This document shows positions 11,001 through 23,207 of a DNA stretch of 64,000 nucleotides, piece after piece. Each line of letters starts with the position of its first letter. Position 1 is the first letter of the stretch. A model generated the notes under the pieces. That model did no database searches and had not been told where the DNA came from. It saw only the letters and a list, made by a program, of their open reading frames with translations. This DNA is from Echinococcus granulosus (taxonomy: Eukaryota > Platyhelminthes > Cestoda > Cyclophyllidea > Taeniidae): assembly GCF_000524195.1 (NCBI RefSeq), contig NW_020170382.1, forward strand, positions 791,661 through 855,660. The letters run 5' to 3'. Position numbers and translations under genes: made by a program.

Positions 11001-14000
11001 TTTGTGAGTTTTTGAGCATATTGTCCTTTCTGAACAATAATTTTGACGAAGGATGTGTCTCACCTGTCCATATCTCCACTTTTATAGTTTTGAAAGATTA
11101 GCTCCAACTGGTGGCATGTAGTTGATGTTTCCGTTAAAGTCACTGGTGGTTTGGAGGTGTCTCATGGTTCTGGTCTTTTTTGTAATATTTGGACATGTTT
11201 GCCAATGTGAATGTGAATGGGTGTTTCGTATTTCCTCCCTGGGGGTTGTGGTTGGTGGTTTCTTTATCTTGCTTTGATATCAAAACCTTCATGCTTAACG
11301 ACATGACCTCGCTTCGGGTAAAGCGTCCCGATCAATTGTGTGTAACATGAGGTCAGTATTAAAACTTATCCGAACAAATCGCTTGGTTTTGTACTAGTAA
11401 GTACTTTACCTTTCATACGTACTTTTCAGAGAGAGAGAGAGAGAGATTGGCTCTCTTCTGCATGCGATTTGCCACCCAAATGCCTTTTTCGGGTTACAAA
11501 ACGGATTAGTGGCGGAAAATAGTCTGCTGTGGTTCTGTTTTCAAAAGAACTTGTCGAAATTCAATGCTATAGGTGCTATTTTGCGCATTGTTTGAAAGGC
11601 CTAGTTTGTTACATTCGAGGTAATCCTGAAAAAGCAATAAAGTACACGTGTGCCTCGGAGTACAACGCTACAAGTTATTCAAAATCCTTCAAAAATGAGC
11701 GGTGACAGTTTGAACTCACTGTGTGGTACTCTCTGCATGAAGAAGGTTATTGCTCTCGAGTGCGCATGAGGTTATTTCTCGCAACTCTTACATTCTCACG
11801 AAACTGTACATAGTTACAACTTCGGCGGGAAGTGCATTTCACTTTTACGACTTGATGACATCGTTTCGCCTTGCTCCTGCCATTCTCTTTTCTCTAGCTG
11901 TCTATTTGAGCTCACCTCCTCAGGCATAGCCCCTTAAGCCTCAGTGTGTCACAGTTTTGGAAAGTGTAGTTGTAGAAGCCCGGTATGAAAAGTATTGCGG
12001 GTTTTGAGGTCTTCCATGCGAATAAACTAACAGCTCCTATTTTTTTTCAAGCAATTGTCTTTTTAGAATGCATATTAAGCCAAGCTTTTTATAAAAGCGA
12101 TATCACCGGAGCAAAACCCGCATAAGGGGACGTGTTTGTGATGGCTATGCCTCCCAAAAGTATGCGGGCTCACGCTTAGGTATGCCCGCCCCTCTTGTTC
12201 TCTCTACCAGAATCTAGTGGTTTCCGTTTTCGTGGAGCGTGACTGCGTCATTTCTGGCTATCTCACTCACGGTGACTAGATAGGTCCTGCCCTAAAGACT
12301 TGATCTCCCTGCTGTCATTACCAATGATTGGTCCTTGTCACTGTTGATACCTTGGATAAACCATTTCGCTGTAGTGCACTTTATTGGATAGCTCCTTCAT
12401 CTGTCAACTCGACTCGACATCAGCGTTGGATGGGGCCCTATTCAGCATGTTCAGCCTCCACGTATATATTGATGGCTTTAAAATTGTCAAGTGTGACATG
12501 AAATTAACCTCCTCTTCAAGTTCTTGTTTGGATGTAATGTCATGGTCTTTAACAAGCGTTGTCGTCAAGGCGTTATGTCTTTCAATCGATGAACTCTTCC
12601 GAAACAACCAGTCTCCATTTAAAAGATGATTTTTTTGCCCATTCGGCCTGACACCAGTTTTTACCTTACTTGACACATTCTTTACCACCGTCGTGTGAGA
12701 AAAAATCAGCTGATACGGACTGGTTTCCCTTTTGCTCTAGCGTGGTGTCAGTTGTCGTTAATTTTGCTGGTCAAAAGCCAAAAAGGAAAAGTAACAATCC
12801 GAAGATCAAGAGCAATCTTAAGCCAGTTACCATAACTTGGTGAAGAGCATGTGCCCCACATTTTTGCCCTGGGGTTCAGTCAAGAAAACTGGGCCGTCAC
12901 GCATGTGACCCTCGTAACGAACGTATCTAAGGCAAACTACCCTTTCGTGATCGGGATGCAGAGATGCAGCACCTTTTAAAACTCTATCGGTAGCACTTTT
13001 TATGAACCAGAGCTGTGATTAGTCATCGTTCTGTAATGCTGGAGAAATTAATGCAAGGCGCGTAAGGGGTGCGTCTGCCCTCAGCACGAGGTCACGCAGG
13101 GGCTATTTAGTAGGCTCTAAACTAGGCTACTCATTTGTAGACTGATGTCTTAAACACCAATCAACGCACTACAGGTCATACACTTATCCCTGTGACTGCT
13201 CCACCGCTTCTATTGCGTGTTATTAAGGCAAAGAAGGCCGCGATACTGTGACAGCTTCTGGGAAGCTACACCTATATTTATTTGTTCTCCTTCCGTCCAT
13301 TGCCCTGTATGGAAGGCGAATTTTTTGTTCGCATCCTTTTTTATCAGTGTAGTGCATACTGCGGGAAGATTGAAAAAAATATTGTCCTGGTAGCACCTAC
13401 CTTTAGTAGGCAGTTCATACACAATCTTGTTCGCTTGATTTGGGTGCCAGAATGCAACGTGTAGGTGGGGTGATAGTTACGTGTTTGCGTTCCACGACGC
13501 AAGGCCTTGAAACGCATGCCCTGCTGATTTATCAGGCAGTCTTAATGAAATTTGCATTGCCTATATTACCTTGAAATGCGCCTTCATTTATTTGTTTTCT
13601 ACACAACCTTGCTGTAGAGCCACAGGATTAAGATGGATTCACTGGTAAAATTAACCGGCTGGTCATTCACTTCGCTGCCCTAAAACACTGGCCACGGATA
13701 AATTGAATAACTGCCAATGAAATGGAATATAACATGTTTTCTTTCCCCACCTCCAGCTCAGATTTAACTTCCTAAAGAGACGACTGTTGGTGGTGTTTTT
13801 GTTTTAAGCGAATAATTTGGGCCAGAGTTTTTTTTGTCCATGCTGAACTGATTCTTCTGTCAAGTGGCACCGAGCAGTGGTGAGCAAAAACTGACCACTC
13901 GATGTAGGCAGGAGTGGCGGTGCTTGTTCTACTAGGCTGTGTTGGTCACATTCTTCCATTTTTGTTGTCTTTTCCTTTTAAAAATCTTCTTTGTTTTGCA

Positions 14001-17000
14001 AATTAATTACACTGATGGGGTTTTTTTTCATTTTTACTGCAACCGGTAAACCGGTGGTTCCAATGTCATCCACTTCAGTTTAAACATAAAACAGTGTTAA
14101 CACCATCCTCTCGTAGATTTGGTGCACAAAGTGCATAAAGATAATCATGCTCCATTGTGGACATTTGTACTTTTGGTTCTTATTTCACTCGGAATTCGCT
14201 TAGGTTTCGTGTCTTGCTTCCTTTCGACAGCAGTCACGTGCAAATCGTTTGCATCACCTCAGTTCAAGGTTGTACCCGAGGTCTTGGTTATGTATGTACC
14301 TTTGATTTCCATACCGATTGTGTTATAAACACCGGTTACATTATTTATTTAGGAACTTCCTAATTGAATGCGGTTATTTTTTTGCCAAAAATTGTTACTC
14401 TTTGAATGTCCTTCATCCCGTATCACGTAGTTTCTGTCCTTTAATGGCTGGACGCACTCATTTTAACAGTTGATACGAGCTAGCTGGATATAACAGTCGG
14501 CTAAAAGCTTGACTCGACATTACAATTATGTGGCTTGTGTTCTTCGTGAGGCGATGGTACCTAAGTGGGTCAAATCTTTTGTTTCAATCAGATAGGTTGA
14601 GTTAAAAACAATAAAGTAGTTTGGAGATAATGGTGTTTTTAGTTCAGAACAGTGTTTTATTTGATAATTCCGGCACTGCAAGTATTGTTGTCATATGAGA
14701 CAATGTCTGACCTTTGGTGGTCCACCTTCCTCTGGGATTCTGGCAGTGAACTCGTTAACTTTTGAATAATCCCCACCGTCAGTTAGATATTGAACTTTTT
14801 CAAGGTTTGACGGTCGGAATTTAATTGAAAATATCCTTTTAAAGATTTATTGGCATCCTTTAGTTCTATTTGCATTTGCTGGCCGAGAGGCTTGAAGCAC
14901 TGATGCCATGCACAGTTATAACACAAAAGACGACTTAAATTCCCCTCCAAATGCCTCTTTTTCCCCATATAGCTACGTGGTGTTGGTGGATCGCAGCGAA
15001 CTGGTTGGCGGGGCGGAGGAGATTAAGCCGACAATCCTGCCACTCGGTCTGATGGGGCGCCAGCTGCACCACCTCCTTTCCGCCACCGGGCAGTTGAGCT
15101 GCCCTGGGGTGTCGGAGTTCTGCACTCACCTCACCGCCCATCGCCTCGCTGCTGCCGCCGCCGCCACTCCAAGCACCCCGCCCGCATCACCGACGCCAAT
15201 GTCGCCCCCTCTCCCGTTCTCGCCCCGCAGCATGGTCAGCCCACCGCGTCAGTCGCCGGTTGCGGCCGTGCATTCGCCCTCTGTCGCTGGTATCGATGGC
15301 ACTGCACGTGGCAGTTCGGCCGATCTTCGGGCTTTCGGTGTGACAGGTCATCTCGTCCGAGTCCGCGCAATTCTTGGGCCTCTTGATACTGAGGAGGTAA
15401 TCCTCCATCTTTCATGGAGCTACTGTTTTGTTTTGTCTGATCAAGCAGAGTTGGAATCAGTTCCACAAGGCAGCATCCGTGACAATTTGTTATTATTTGT
15501 AAAGGATCTCAGCTTTGCTCGACGTTTTTCCGTCAATGCTTGATGCGTAAGACAGTTTCTTGTCAAGTCCGATGAAGCGTTTCTCATCAAAATGAGTTTT
15601 TCGTCATTTTTACCTATCTCTGTCTTTGGAATGGTCTCCACTCACTTTTATGGGATGTTTTTTTCCTCATTGCTCGAAAAAGCGGGAAAGTCACACTTGC
15701 AACGGTGTTGTTTTGAAATCTTAACCAAAAATCCTCCTACTAAATCAGTTTTCTTTCGAATTCGAGTTTATGCATGAGATAAGACGTACTTTAGATCTGT
15801 TATCTTAAAAGCGGCAGTCTTTTTCTCGTGAAAATAGTGTCAACTTTCTGTGAATACTCGTCAGAGTCTTGTGCTAAAGTGTGATTGTCCGTCATTTGAT
15901 ACTTTAGTAGATTACTGCCTTCAAATGACAAATCAGCTGTTAGTCCCAGTCACTATTCAATTTTAATTGCAAATTAACCTAACAAAATCAGAATAGTTAA
16001 AGACTTTAGGACCATGTTCGACCCGCACATTTTGTTTCACCAAAAGGTGCTTTTTTACTTTTGTTTTCAGGCTCAGCGCGCCGTGGCCAGTTGGAGACGA
16101 CCACAAAATCCGTTTTGGACGAACCTCCGTCTTATGGACGCAGAAAAGGGCTACGAGCGATATGGCCGGTACCTCATTTTCCTCAGTTCACCTGGAAATT
16201 TTCCAGTCCTATTTGGAACTTTTCACCTTTCGCTCGTCGTTTCTTCGGAAGATCATGCTTAGAAAATCCTATCTTAAGTTTCAACAGGTTGTTGCCCCAA
16301 CGAAATCTCCGACCACGTTCAAGTGTTGTAGGCGCTTCTTGCTTGAATTTTCAAACTACTGTGCTAATCTCAGACAAATTGATGTGATTTGCAAAAGATT
16401 AAATTGTCTTAAAAGTTCTATTTAACATTGATAAATCTTTGAAAAAGTGATATGTTGCGGTTTTGCGTGGTAATTTGTCCTACTTCAAATATTAGAATTT
16501 TCGAATCGGTGTCTAGACAGCCGTGTGATTATCCTTTCAAGTGATTTATAGATTTCACTAACTGTACCAGTAGTACGATATCATCGCCTCTGCCAGGTTC
16601 CCACGAAAGACTGCGCCTGAGAAACCTGATTTCTCAAACGTTAACAGGCCTTTGCTGCTGCGAAATTATTTTCATTTGCACCTTCCAGATGTGTTTAGCA
16701 CTTGAGCAGAGGCTCCATGGTTGAATATGATCTTTTGCTCGAAGGCTCTTCAATTCCGACCAATAGGGACTTTACTTCTCCAAGAGAACTCGCTTAAGTG
16801 ACCCTCTCTCTCCATTGTTACCAATTTGCTACCACACGAGATTCCCGACCACTTTCTTTGGATCTAGATGGTGCTTTCAGCATATCCCCTAATTCATCCT
16901 TAGGCGGCTGGCAACGGAGTTAGACACCAAGTGGACCGAGCACTGGGCCTTCCTGGACGATTTTGCTGACCTGCGATCAGACTACGGTCTCGGCCTCCTC

Positions 17001-18896
17001 AACGACTATCTGGCGCAATTCTACGTCTCCACCAAAAATACTCAACAATCTCCTGCTGTCACACATGGCTCTTTCCCCTGTCACATCCTCAACTTCAATG
17101 AAAGTATGGAGGAGTCTAGCCCCAAGAGGACCCCTAATAAGCGCGTTAAATGTGAGAAGAATGGCACTTCAGTGGTATGGTCAAATGCCAGGGAGGGGCT
17201 TTGCCCCTGGACTGCCTATAGGGAGGACAATAACCCAGAACAGGTTCTCTCGGATGGCCTCGAGGGGTCCTCCTCTTCATCAACGTCATCCGGAAATTCG
17301 TATTCTATGGAATGTGATGTGTAGGTTTTCTCAAGCATAGATTGCTTGACTGCTGACAAATTATGTGGGGCTGTAATCTTTAACACCTGTTGTAGCGACG
17401 TGTCAGTCAGGTGTTGAGGTCTCAGAATCGTTGGAGGCGTTTTGACATTTTGTCATAGAATGAATGCGATGCGACGACGAAAAGTCTGACGAGGGTGGCC
17501 GGTGAACGCAAATGCTAGCTTGAGAAAATAGGCTCCAATAGACATTTTACTATTGAGGTAAGTTAGGTGGGGGGGTCTGAGTTACTAAAATGGCGGATGA
17601 ACATTGCGGCCACAGGATCAACCATTATGGTTTTGTGGGATCGATCAGTCGGTTATTTAACGCAGATAGCCAACGGAAATGATTAGGGGACTGGGATCGG
17701 TAAGCCAGTCCCGCGCAAATAATGCTCTTCAAACTGTCGTAGTTCCGACTATTCCTGAGGGTATTACGAGGCATATGAGTTTAAAAGCAACCTTGGGGAA
17801 GTTAGAAATCTGGCAGTGCAAATGGAACAGGTAGAGTGAATCGTGTTACTAAAGTGTTGCTCGGCTGCACTACACGCCGATATAGGTCTCAGGAATCCCA
17901 CCACTTTTACCAGGATTCAGGCATGGTATTCATTGCACAGGAATTTTTTTTCATGGTTTTCACGTTTTCTGCAGGCACGAGCGAGTAGCAACATACTGTC
18001 GACAGTCTACCCACACACTGTCCGCCTGTCTCGAATGCTTCTTACTCAAGGCATCGGATTTTCCGTATTCAGCAGCTCAGCGGTACTAAGATGCTTTAAG
18101 TGGTACTATTTTGGTGAGAGCACCGACTTACTTGCGATAGCCTTCGGATGGGGTTACATAAAGTCCAAGGTTTATACCCCCGTGCCGTAACTGGCAGATC
18201 CTAAACCCCACCAGTTTGCAACTCACTCATCTCACCACATGAAACGGAAGTTCATTTCACTGTCTCATCACCTTTCAGCTGCAAGAAGCTAAGCTATTGC
18301 TAGTGCTCAACCCTTGCCAGAATCGGACATCCCATATTCAATGATCTTATGATGCCTGCAGCTTATGTAATTACCAATCTCGGTTACCTTTCAGCGACCC
18401 AAAGTTCCCGTCGCCGAAGCAAATGTCGCCAGTAATCGGAATGCTAAACAACTTTATAGTCTCCTCCCCTCTGCGTTTCATCTTGCCCCCATTCTGTGCC
18501 GGTGGCAGCAGCCCAACCATGTCACGGCCAGAGAAGCGCATCTCCATGTTTTCCCACAGTGAAGACGTCACTAGCACTCCGCTACGACACGCCCCTTTGA
18601 CACCGTCGCGAAAAACAACTTCGGCGAAGCAAAAATCGGCACGCAGACACGTCATTTACGGTATGTGGCCAAGTCTGCTAGAAGCGCGGACGTCGGACAG
18701 AGGGAGCCGCACGACGCATCTACATGCCTCTATCACACCTGCGGAAGTTAGTGTCCGCAATGCACTCAACTGTGATGTTACACCTGATGAAAATTCCAAT
18801 CAAAATTGGACGAGGGGAATTGGAGTGAATCTTGAAAACTACCCCTTTGTGAAGCAATGGAAACGAGAATTAGACTTATCGATACAGCATTCTTAG
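7963..18896 (+). CDS. ANKLE2: ANKLE2-like ankyrin-repeat protein, 8 exons, about 750 aa
   Basis: Exons 7963-8020, 8055-8404, 8537-8725, 9859-10073, 14973-15396, 16071-16168, 16904-17320 and 18395-18896 all have GT-AG borders and join in phase to 751 codons including the stop. The family is recognised from the order of blocks: an FYAVAVP / KGSRLKAF segment (about residues 20-70); the ankyrin region with NAIHIAAKLGHADVIKL, VLDLYLNSPETG and STPLHLASKFGHVECVRVL (about 100-230); the ANKLE2-specific RAILGPLDTEE, DAEKGYERYGR and WAFLDDFADL segments; and a YPFVKQWKREL tail. In animals ANKLE2 promotes nuclear-envelope reassembly after mitosis by controlling VRK1 and PP2A action on BAF. The vertebrate N-terminal membrane segment and LEM domain are not seen; they may be absent, or encoded in an upstream exon spliced at the CTTAG before the ATG. 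Exon borders are my prediction. Confidence 0.85.
8055..8404 (+). CDS. ANKLE2: ANKLE2-like exon 2
   Basis: Starts after TTTTTAG and ends CAG before GTGAGC in phase 0. It carries the FYAVAVP and VKGSRLKAF blocks typical of ANKLE2 upstream of the repeats, then RLRKYIEANDIDSIEKCI, the first helices of the ankyrin region, ending GYDTPTILQ. Confidence 0.85.
8537..8725 (+). CDS. ANKLE2: ANKLE2-like exon 3 (ankyrin repeat)
   Basis: 63 codons, phase 0 at both ends. Ankyrin repeat FNAIHIAAKLGHADVIKL is followed by VLDLYLNSPETG, which is continued by the next exon as STPLHLASKFGH. Confidence 0.85.
9859..10073 (+). CDS. ANKLE2: ANKLE2-like exon 4 (ankyrin repeat)
   Basis: Starts after TTATAG with STPLHLASKFGHVECVRVL, a clear ankyrin repeat, and ends in the basic helix SLRRQIIARALDE. 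The donor is GTACGT, leaving two bases of an Arg codon. A 4.9-kb intron follows. Confidence 0.8.
14973..15396 (+). CDS. ANKLE2: ANKLE2-like exon 5 (linker)
   Basis: Begins after CCCCATATAG with YVVLVDRSEL. The middle is low complexity: a run of alanines, then many Ser-Pro and Pro-Pro pairs, which makes it a likely disordered and phosphorylated linker. It ends in the conserved RVRAILGPLDTEE before GTAATC. It is GC-rich compared with the flanking introns. Confidence 0.85.
16071..16168 (+). CDS. ANKLE2: ANKLE2-like exon 6
   Basis: 98 bp after TTTGTTTTCAG. Encodes AQRAVASWRRPQNPF and DAEKGYERYGR, matching the conserved block downstream of the ankyrin repeats in ANKLE2. Ends two bases into an Arg codon at GTACCT. 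Confidence 0.8.
16904..17320 (+). CDS. ANKLE2: ANKLE2-like exon 7
   Basis: Starts after ATCCTTAG and encodes LDTKWTEHWAFLDDFADL, a signature ANKLE2 segment, then a serine-rich tail. An in-frame TAG lies at 17322-17324. The donor GTAGGT at 17321 removes it and leaves the phase needed by the exon at 18395. If it is not spliced, the protein would stop here. Confidence 0.7.
18395..18896 (+). CDS. ANKLE2: ANKLE2-like exon 8 (C-terminus)
   Basis: Starts after TTACCTTTCAG, in frame with exon 7, and ends at a TAG. The last conserved block is NYPFVKQWKRELDLS, like the C-terminal (F/Y)P-x-V-x-x-W motif of ANKLE2. The middle is Ser/Thr-rich and basic. No AATAAA was seen in the 150 bp after the stop. 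Confidence 0.7.
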
Positions 18897-20520
18897 ATTA
18901 TACCCGAGTCTATTAGAGTAACAGAGAGAGATGGAAGCATGTTTGTATGTACATAGGTTACTTATGTGTATTTTATTGTAACATTCTTGAAAAAGCAAAA
19001 CTGAAATGAATTACCAGTCCTTCGTAATTTTGTATGAATATCTTCATATTCATGTTCCAGGCTAGGTTAAAAAGGAACCTAAGAATCCTCTGGAGACAAC
19101 TCATCTGGGGGAGGTTTAGGCGGCGGCGTAGAAATTGCGGCAAACAATTCGCTGCCTGGCTTCGATTGGTCTCAGCATGCGGTTAATGCAAGGCTTAGGC
19201 GGACGCTCCTTTCGTGTATATGCGGGTTGGATGGCCTTGGACTATTTATTTTCTATTTTCGGCAATATTTCCAAATTATAGAGGTAAACGTCGACTACGT
19301 TTTTTCACAGAATGATGGTGTCTTAAACTCTATGGTTGGGCCTTACTAACTTGGTGTCAAGTCCCCAAATTTTTAGAATGCTGAATGTATTGATTCCGTT
19401 AGTGGGCTAGACATTAAATTACCAGAAATTCGCCCGCAGTAAAACAGTCGGCTTCAAAAATAATTTGATCTTTGTGGGAGGCAGTTAAAGAAGAACAGAT
19501 ACATTTAAACAAGATTATGAACCTATGATGTGTGGATGCAGAACTTTATTGAACTTTAAGTAAGTTGCATTTTGTTGCATAACCAATAGCCTTGTTGATT
19601 AATTAATGGATTGCAAGCAAAGAAAGCCTCCTTATCAGTGGAGGAGTAAATGTAGGTCACAACGCAGATATTGTGTGGCAGCTTTGCCACCCACCTCTTC
19701 CTCCTTGGTCTCCATTCTCTCGGAACAAGTAGACTGACTGGATAGAAGCATTCCTAATTGGTTAAATTTTGGACAATGCAGAATAATCGAAAAAACGCGC
19801 GTTTGGGCAATATTTCCTCCTCCGTGTCGATGACGTCTGTTCTGTAGCTGAAATCGTGTTCAATGAGGGCTCTTTGCCTAGGTGTCTTATTCAGACAAGC
19901 ATATATAACAGTTATTTTACCAAAGACAAAGCGCACTAGTTCCTGACTCGGCCGTTGTGTTCCTTCTGTCACAGCTGCACAGCTTCATATGGAAGCACTT
20001 ATTGAAACTTGGTATGCTTTGAGAGATATTTTTGAAGTAAAAGTGCTGGCTTACACTTCTTAAATCCCCATTCTTTAGTAGGGCTAAATATTTCAGTTCT
20101 ATTTTAGGTGTATCTTGTGAGGACTTGTACATTATAGGCCGAGTTGAAGCTCAACGTTACACAAGCTGCTGAAATTTATCAAGGGGAATTTCGTTAAAGA
20201 AACCTTGTAATTCTGTTCAAGACTTCAAAGCCATCGCCTTTTGTGTGTTGCAAAAGTGCTTATCGCTTTCAAAATTTCTGCTGGGTTGGCTTATTTTTTT
20301 GTGGTGCAGTGCAATTCTACTTGTTTCTGTTAAACCAAAAATTTTGCTTTTTGCACTGCATCATGCCAAGTAGCTGCTGCATCTGGCTCCCGATCTAATT
20401 AGACCAAGATCATTTCAATGTCTTGTTTAAGTGGTGGAAACTATTCAGCTAATCAAAGACGGCCTTAACAGAGACCTTCATTTTGGCGGTGCTGTGAACT
20501 GACAGTCTGCTGTTTTCTAG
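18897..20520 (+). promoter_or_regulatory. Spacer between the ANKLE2-like and ALDH16-like genes, ending in a 3' splice site
   Basis: About 1.6 kb with no recognisable exon on either strand. It ends TGTTTTCTAG, a good acceptor, nine bases before the ATG of the next gene. This may be a spliced-leader addition site or the end of a 5'-UTR intron. The spacer is long for a flatworm operon. Confidence 0.45.
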
Positions 20521-20529
20521 CGTCTATTC

Positions 20530-22578
20530 ATGAGTGTCTTCATCTCCTCTCCGTTGACTATCCCAACGATCTCTCACTCAATGAAGGGCCTTCAAGATAT
20601 TTTGAGCGAGCATGGCTATCGTGTTGGTTCCCTGTTTGTACCCGATAAACCATGCGATGAAAGTGGGGAAAAGGTTGAGTTGCAACTCAGCCATTTGGAA
20701 CAGCCTGTGAATATCTGCATCAGCCCCGAGTCCTCTACCGTCTTCCGAAAACCGACTAAAGTCTCATTTGAATATGGGAAAGTCATCGAATTTCTCAAGC
20801 ACTTGTCGACAAATTCGTCAACCGATTTTGATGTTCTGGCGCAAGCACTGGTTGCCAGTTTAGAGGTGCAAGTCGGTGATCTTATGACTTATGACAAACA
20901 AACGTACGTCTCTCTTGTTTCTGGGGCCCTTGACACCATCGAAAGAGCAAGACTGTCAAATACTGGCTCCTGCGACTCTAAACTGGTTTCCATCTACATC
21001 TCCCCGTTTGACAATGACTTTCTCCTCGCAGTGACACGCATTCTGAAGACTTTTACACAGGGAAGGGGAGTCGTTGTCTACTGCGCCTCATTGCGATTGA
21101 TGCTGCCTTTGTTTGTGTTTACAAAACGTGCTATTGCCGCTGGTGCTCCGCCACATATTATCGCTTTTTTGCCTCTCAACAAAGTCGACAAAAAGGACTA
21201 CTATGTATCTTCAATTCAAATGATCATGAAACCCGCCGATTTAGATAGCGCTGCTAGGGCGATTGTGAAGAGTTCTTTCTATCAAGCCGGAACATCATCC
21301 TGGCGTCCTTCTGTGGTGCTTGTTGAACAATCTTGTGAAACTGACTTCCATAAGAAGGTGAAGAGTCTTGTTTCTAGTGCAACTCAGGCAACCGATACTC
21401 TTAACGAAAATTCACATCTGCTTAACTTTTGTGTCATCCCTTCTTACTTAAAAAATGATCTGGACGAGTTTCTCAACCTGGCCTCGAACGATGGTGGAGA
21501 AATCCTTCGTCCCTCAGATACCAGTGGCCCTATCTTCATTTTCGCTCTTACTCCAGCCGCAGCGGTGTTGGACAAAGCCAAACGTTTCCCACTTGGACCT
21601 TTTACTTTCGTTATGCCCTTCCGTACGGTGAAGGAAGGTCTTAAACTGGCCAAATACTTCAGCGACCGCGAAGTTCGTGTTCTGGGAGCTGGCGAGTACG
21701 CCAGTTGTACTCCCAAATCGGCTACAATTTGGACGGAGAACTCCAGTCTCTCTCTCCAAGTACTCGCTAAGTTGTCTGGCTACACGACGCTCGGTGTAAA
21801 TTCTGATATACACCGTCTGTCTGCCTCTTTCTACTTATCTGAGTGCTCCGCTAGCATTCCGAGTGTCCATCTCCCCGGTCTACCCGTTCCTGTGAACGAA
21901 ATCTTCCGCAATGTCAACTCAAATGCTGCCGCTGAACTGTCAAAGACAATCGCTTCTACGGAGAAATTGTTCCAGGTCTGGAAGAAAATCCCATTTAACA
22001 GACGGTTGGCACTTTTTACTCCCTGTGAGGACCTAGCTTCCATCGCCCCTAAGCTGGAACAACTTAACTGCGACACTGTAGCTCAGCTCGCTCCAGACTG
22101 TACACATCTTACCTTGGATGATCGACTAAACTGCGCTTTCACAAATAGACGTCTCTGCCTTCTTACTAAGTGGCAGGATCCCTGTGGAACAGTGAGCATT
22201 GTCCTCAAGTCTGGGGAATTATTGCCTAATCTCAAGGAGCTGATCCTCACCTCGATTGTTCTGGGAAATGTGGTGCTTCTAGTGGTGCCGAAGTCGACTA
22301 CTGCCAGCGGAGAGGTGCACACCTTCTGTGGGACTATAAACCAGCTTGTGACACAATGTTGTCCTTCTCTTGGCTCGTTGGGCCCCATTGTTCAGGTAAA
22401 ACAGGTTGAAGTATGTCCTAAGGGTATCTCTTCGGCCCTTTCCAGTCTCGCGGTGCCTGGAGTCTTCTGCATCTCTGCGCCCGAAGAGGAGTGCCTTACG
22501 GCGCAGGTGAATGTAGAGAACCTCTGCCATTTCACCTCAGTTTTTTGGTCCCTGGGTGGAGACCTTTTTGCTAACTAG
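20530..22578 (+). CDS. ALDH16A1: ALDH16A1-like aldehyde dehydrogenase homologue, probable pseudoenzyme
   Basis: Single-exon ORF of 682 codons. Aldehyde-dehydrogenase signals appear in order: LDSAARAIVKSSF (about residue 238), the region matching the catalytic loop (251-258), PFRTVKEGLKLAKYF then SATIWTENSSLSLQVLAKL, and a second, partial dehydrogenase unit with WKKIPFNRRLALF and CGTVSIVLKSGELL...LGNVVLLVVP. Two units with a truncated second one is the ALDH16 layout (about 800 aa in mammals), so this copy is shorter. Where active enzymes have NQGQxC, this protein has YQAGTSSW, with no cysteine, and no LELGGK motif is visible. Loss of catalysis is reported for mammalian ALDH16A1, which is thought to act by protein binding. 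The ATG fits the family's N-terminus and follows an acceptor by nine bases. Confidence 0.8.
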   Translation: MSVFISSPLTIPTISHSMKGLQDILSEHGYRVGSLFVPDKPCDESGEKVELQLSHLEQPVNICISPESSTVFRKPTKVSFEYGKVIEFLKHLSTNSSTDFDVLAQALVASLEVQVGDLMTYDKQTYVSLVSGALDTIERARLSNTGSCDSKLVSIYISPFDNDFLLAVTRILKTFTQGRGVVVYCASLRLMLPLFVFTKRAIAAGAPPHIIAFLPLNKVDKKDYYVSSIQMIMKPADLDSAARAIVKSSFYQAGTSSWRPSVVLVEQSCETDFHKKVKSLVSSATQATDTLNENSHLLNFCVIPSYLKNDLDEFLNLASNDGGEILRPSDTSGPIFIFALTPAAAVLDKAKRFPLGPFTFVMPFRTVKEGLKLAKYFSDREVRVLGAGEYASCTPKSATIWTENSSLSLQVLAKLSGYTTLGVNSDIHRLSASFYLSECSASIPSVHLPGLPVPVNEIFRNVNSNAAAELSKTIASTEKLFQVWKKIPFNRRLALFTPCEDLASIAPKLEQLNCDTVAQLAPDCTHLTLDDRLNCAFTNRRLCLLTKWQDPCGTVSIVLKSGELLPNLKELILTSIVLGNVVLLVVPKSTTASGEVHTFCGTINQLVTQCCPSLGSLGPIVQVKQVEVCPKGISSALSSLAVPGVFCISAPEEECLTAQVNVENLCHFTSVFWSLGGDLFAN

Positions 22579-23207
22579 TCTAGCCTTTTTAAAAGCCGAG
22601 TAGTCACCCTGTCCCACTTATTATTGCTACTATTATCTGGCTTGTCGTTCTGTTATCACTCGTGCCCTTAGTAAATCGTTTTATCACATCCCAGACTTTT
22701 GATGTTCAGCAATAGGTATTTGGTGAAGATATCATAGGTTACTAGCAATGATGGGCGCTTACTTTGACGCATCCGGTTTTTTCTCTGCTCTTTTTGCTAC
22801 TGTTGCTTAAGTTAGTGTGACCCCCAAAACTAGGCGGAACTCGCATCACCGCTATGACCTTGATTTCTATTGCTGAACGGGACTGTTGCTGTTGCTATCG
22901 CTGTACGATCTAGCTGAAGGATTTCCGTTCATCCTTGTGTGATCAACGCGTTACCAGAATCATGACAAGTAACGTAAATGCGGTTTCTCATTTCAATCGT
23001 TTTAATGTCCAATTCCGTGTTCTGCCCTCTTATTTCTTTTATGCCATTGAGTATGGACTACTTACTTGAGCCATGAAATCGTACAAGTGTCTGCACGAAA
23101 TCGAAAAAAATGGAGGTGACGTCCCTAGTATTCGTCTTTTGTGACTTGGCCACACACTTCAAGTTGATTCAAGGCTTTTAAAACTGGTCAAGAAACGAGC
23201 ACACGGG
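22579..23207. other. 3' flank of the ALDH16-like gene, no gene seen
   Basis: No exon, RNA gene or repeat recognised between the stop codon and the N gap. No canonical AATAAA was seen close to the stop. Confidence 0.5.

Noticed and set aside
10380..11300. Strand-asymmetric intronic segment that could be an old retroelement on the minus strand
   Set aside because: Translations contain stops and no reverse-transcriptase or other motif could be recognised.
15187..15466. Open frames on the minus strand opposite an ANKLE2 exon
   Set aside because: Shadows of a GC-rich coding exon on the + strand.
17843..18190. 115-codon open frame in the last ANKLE2 intron
   Set aside because: No domain, and not needed: the flanking exons join in phase without it.
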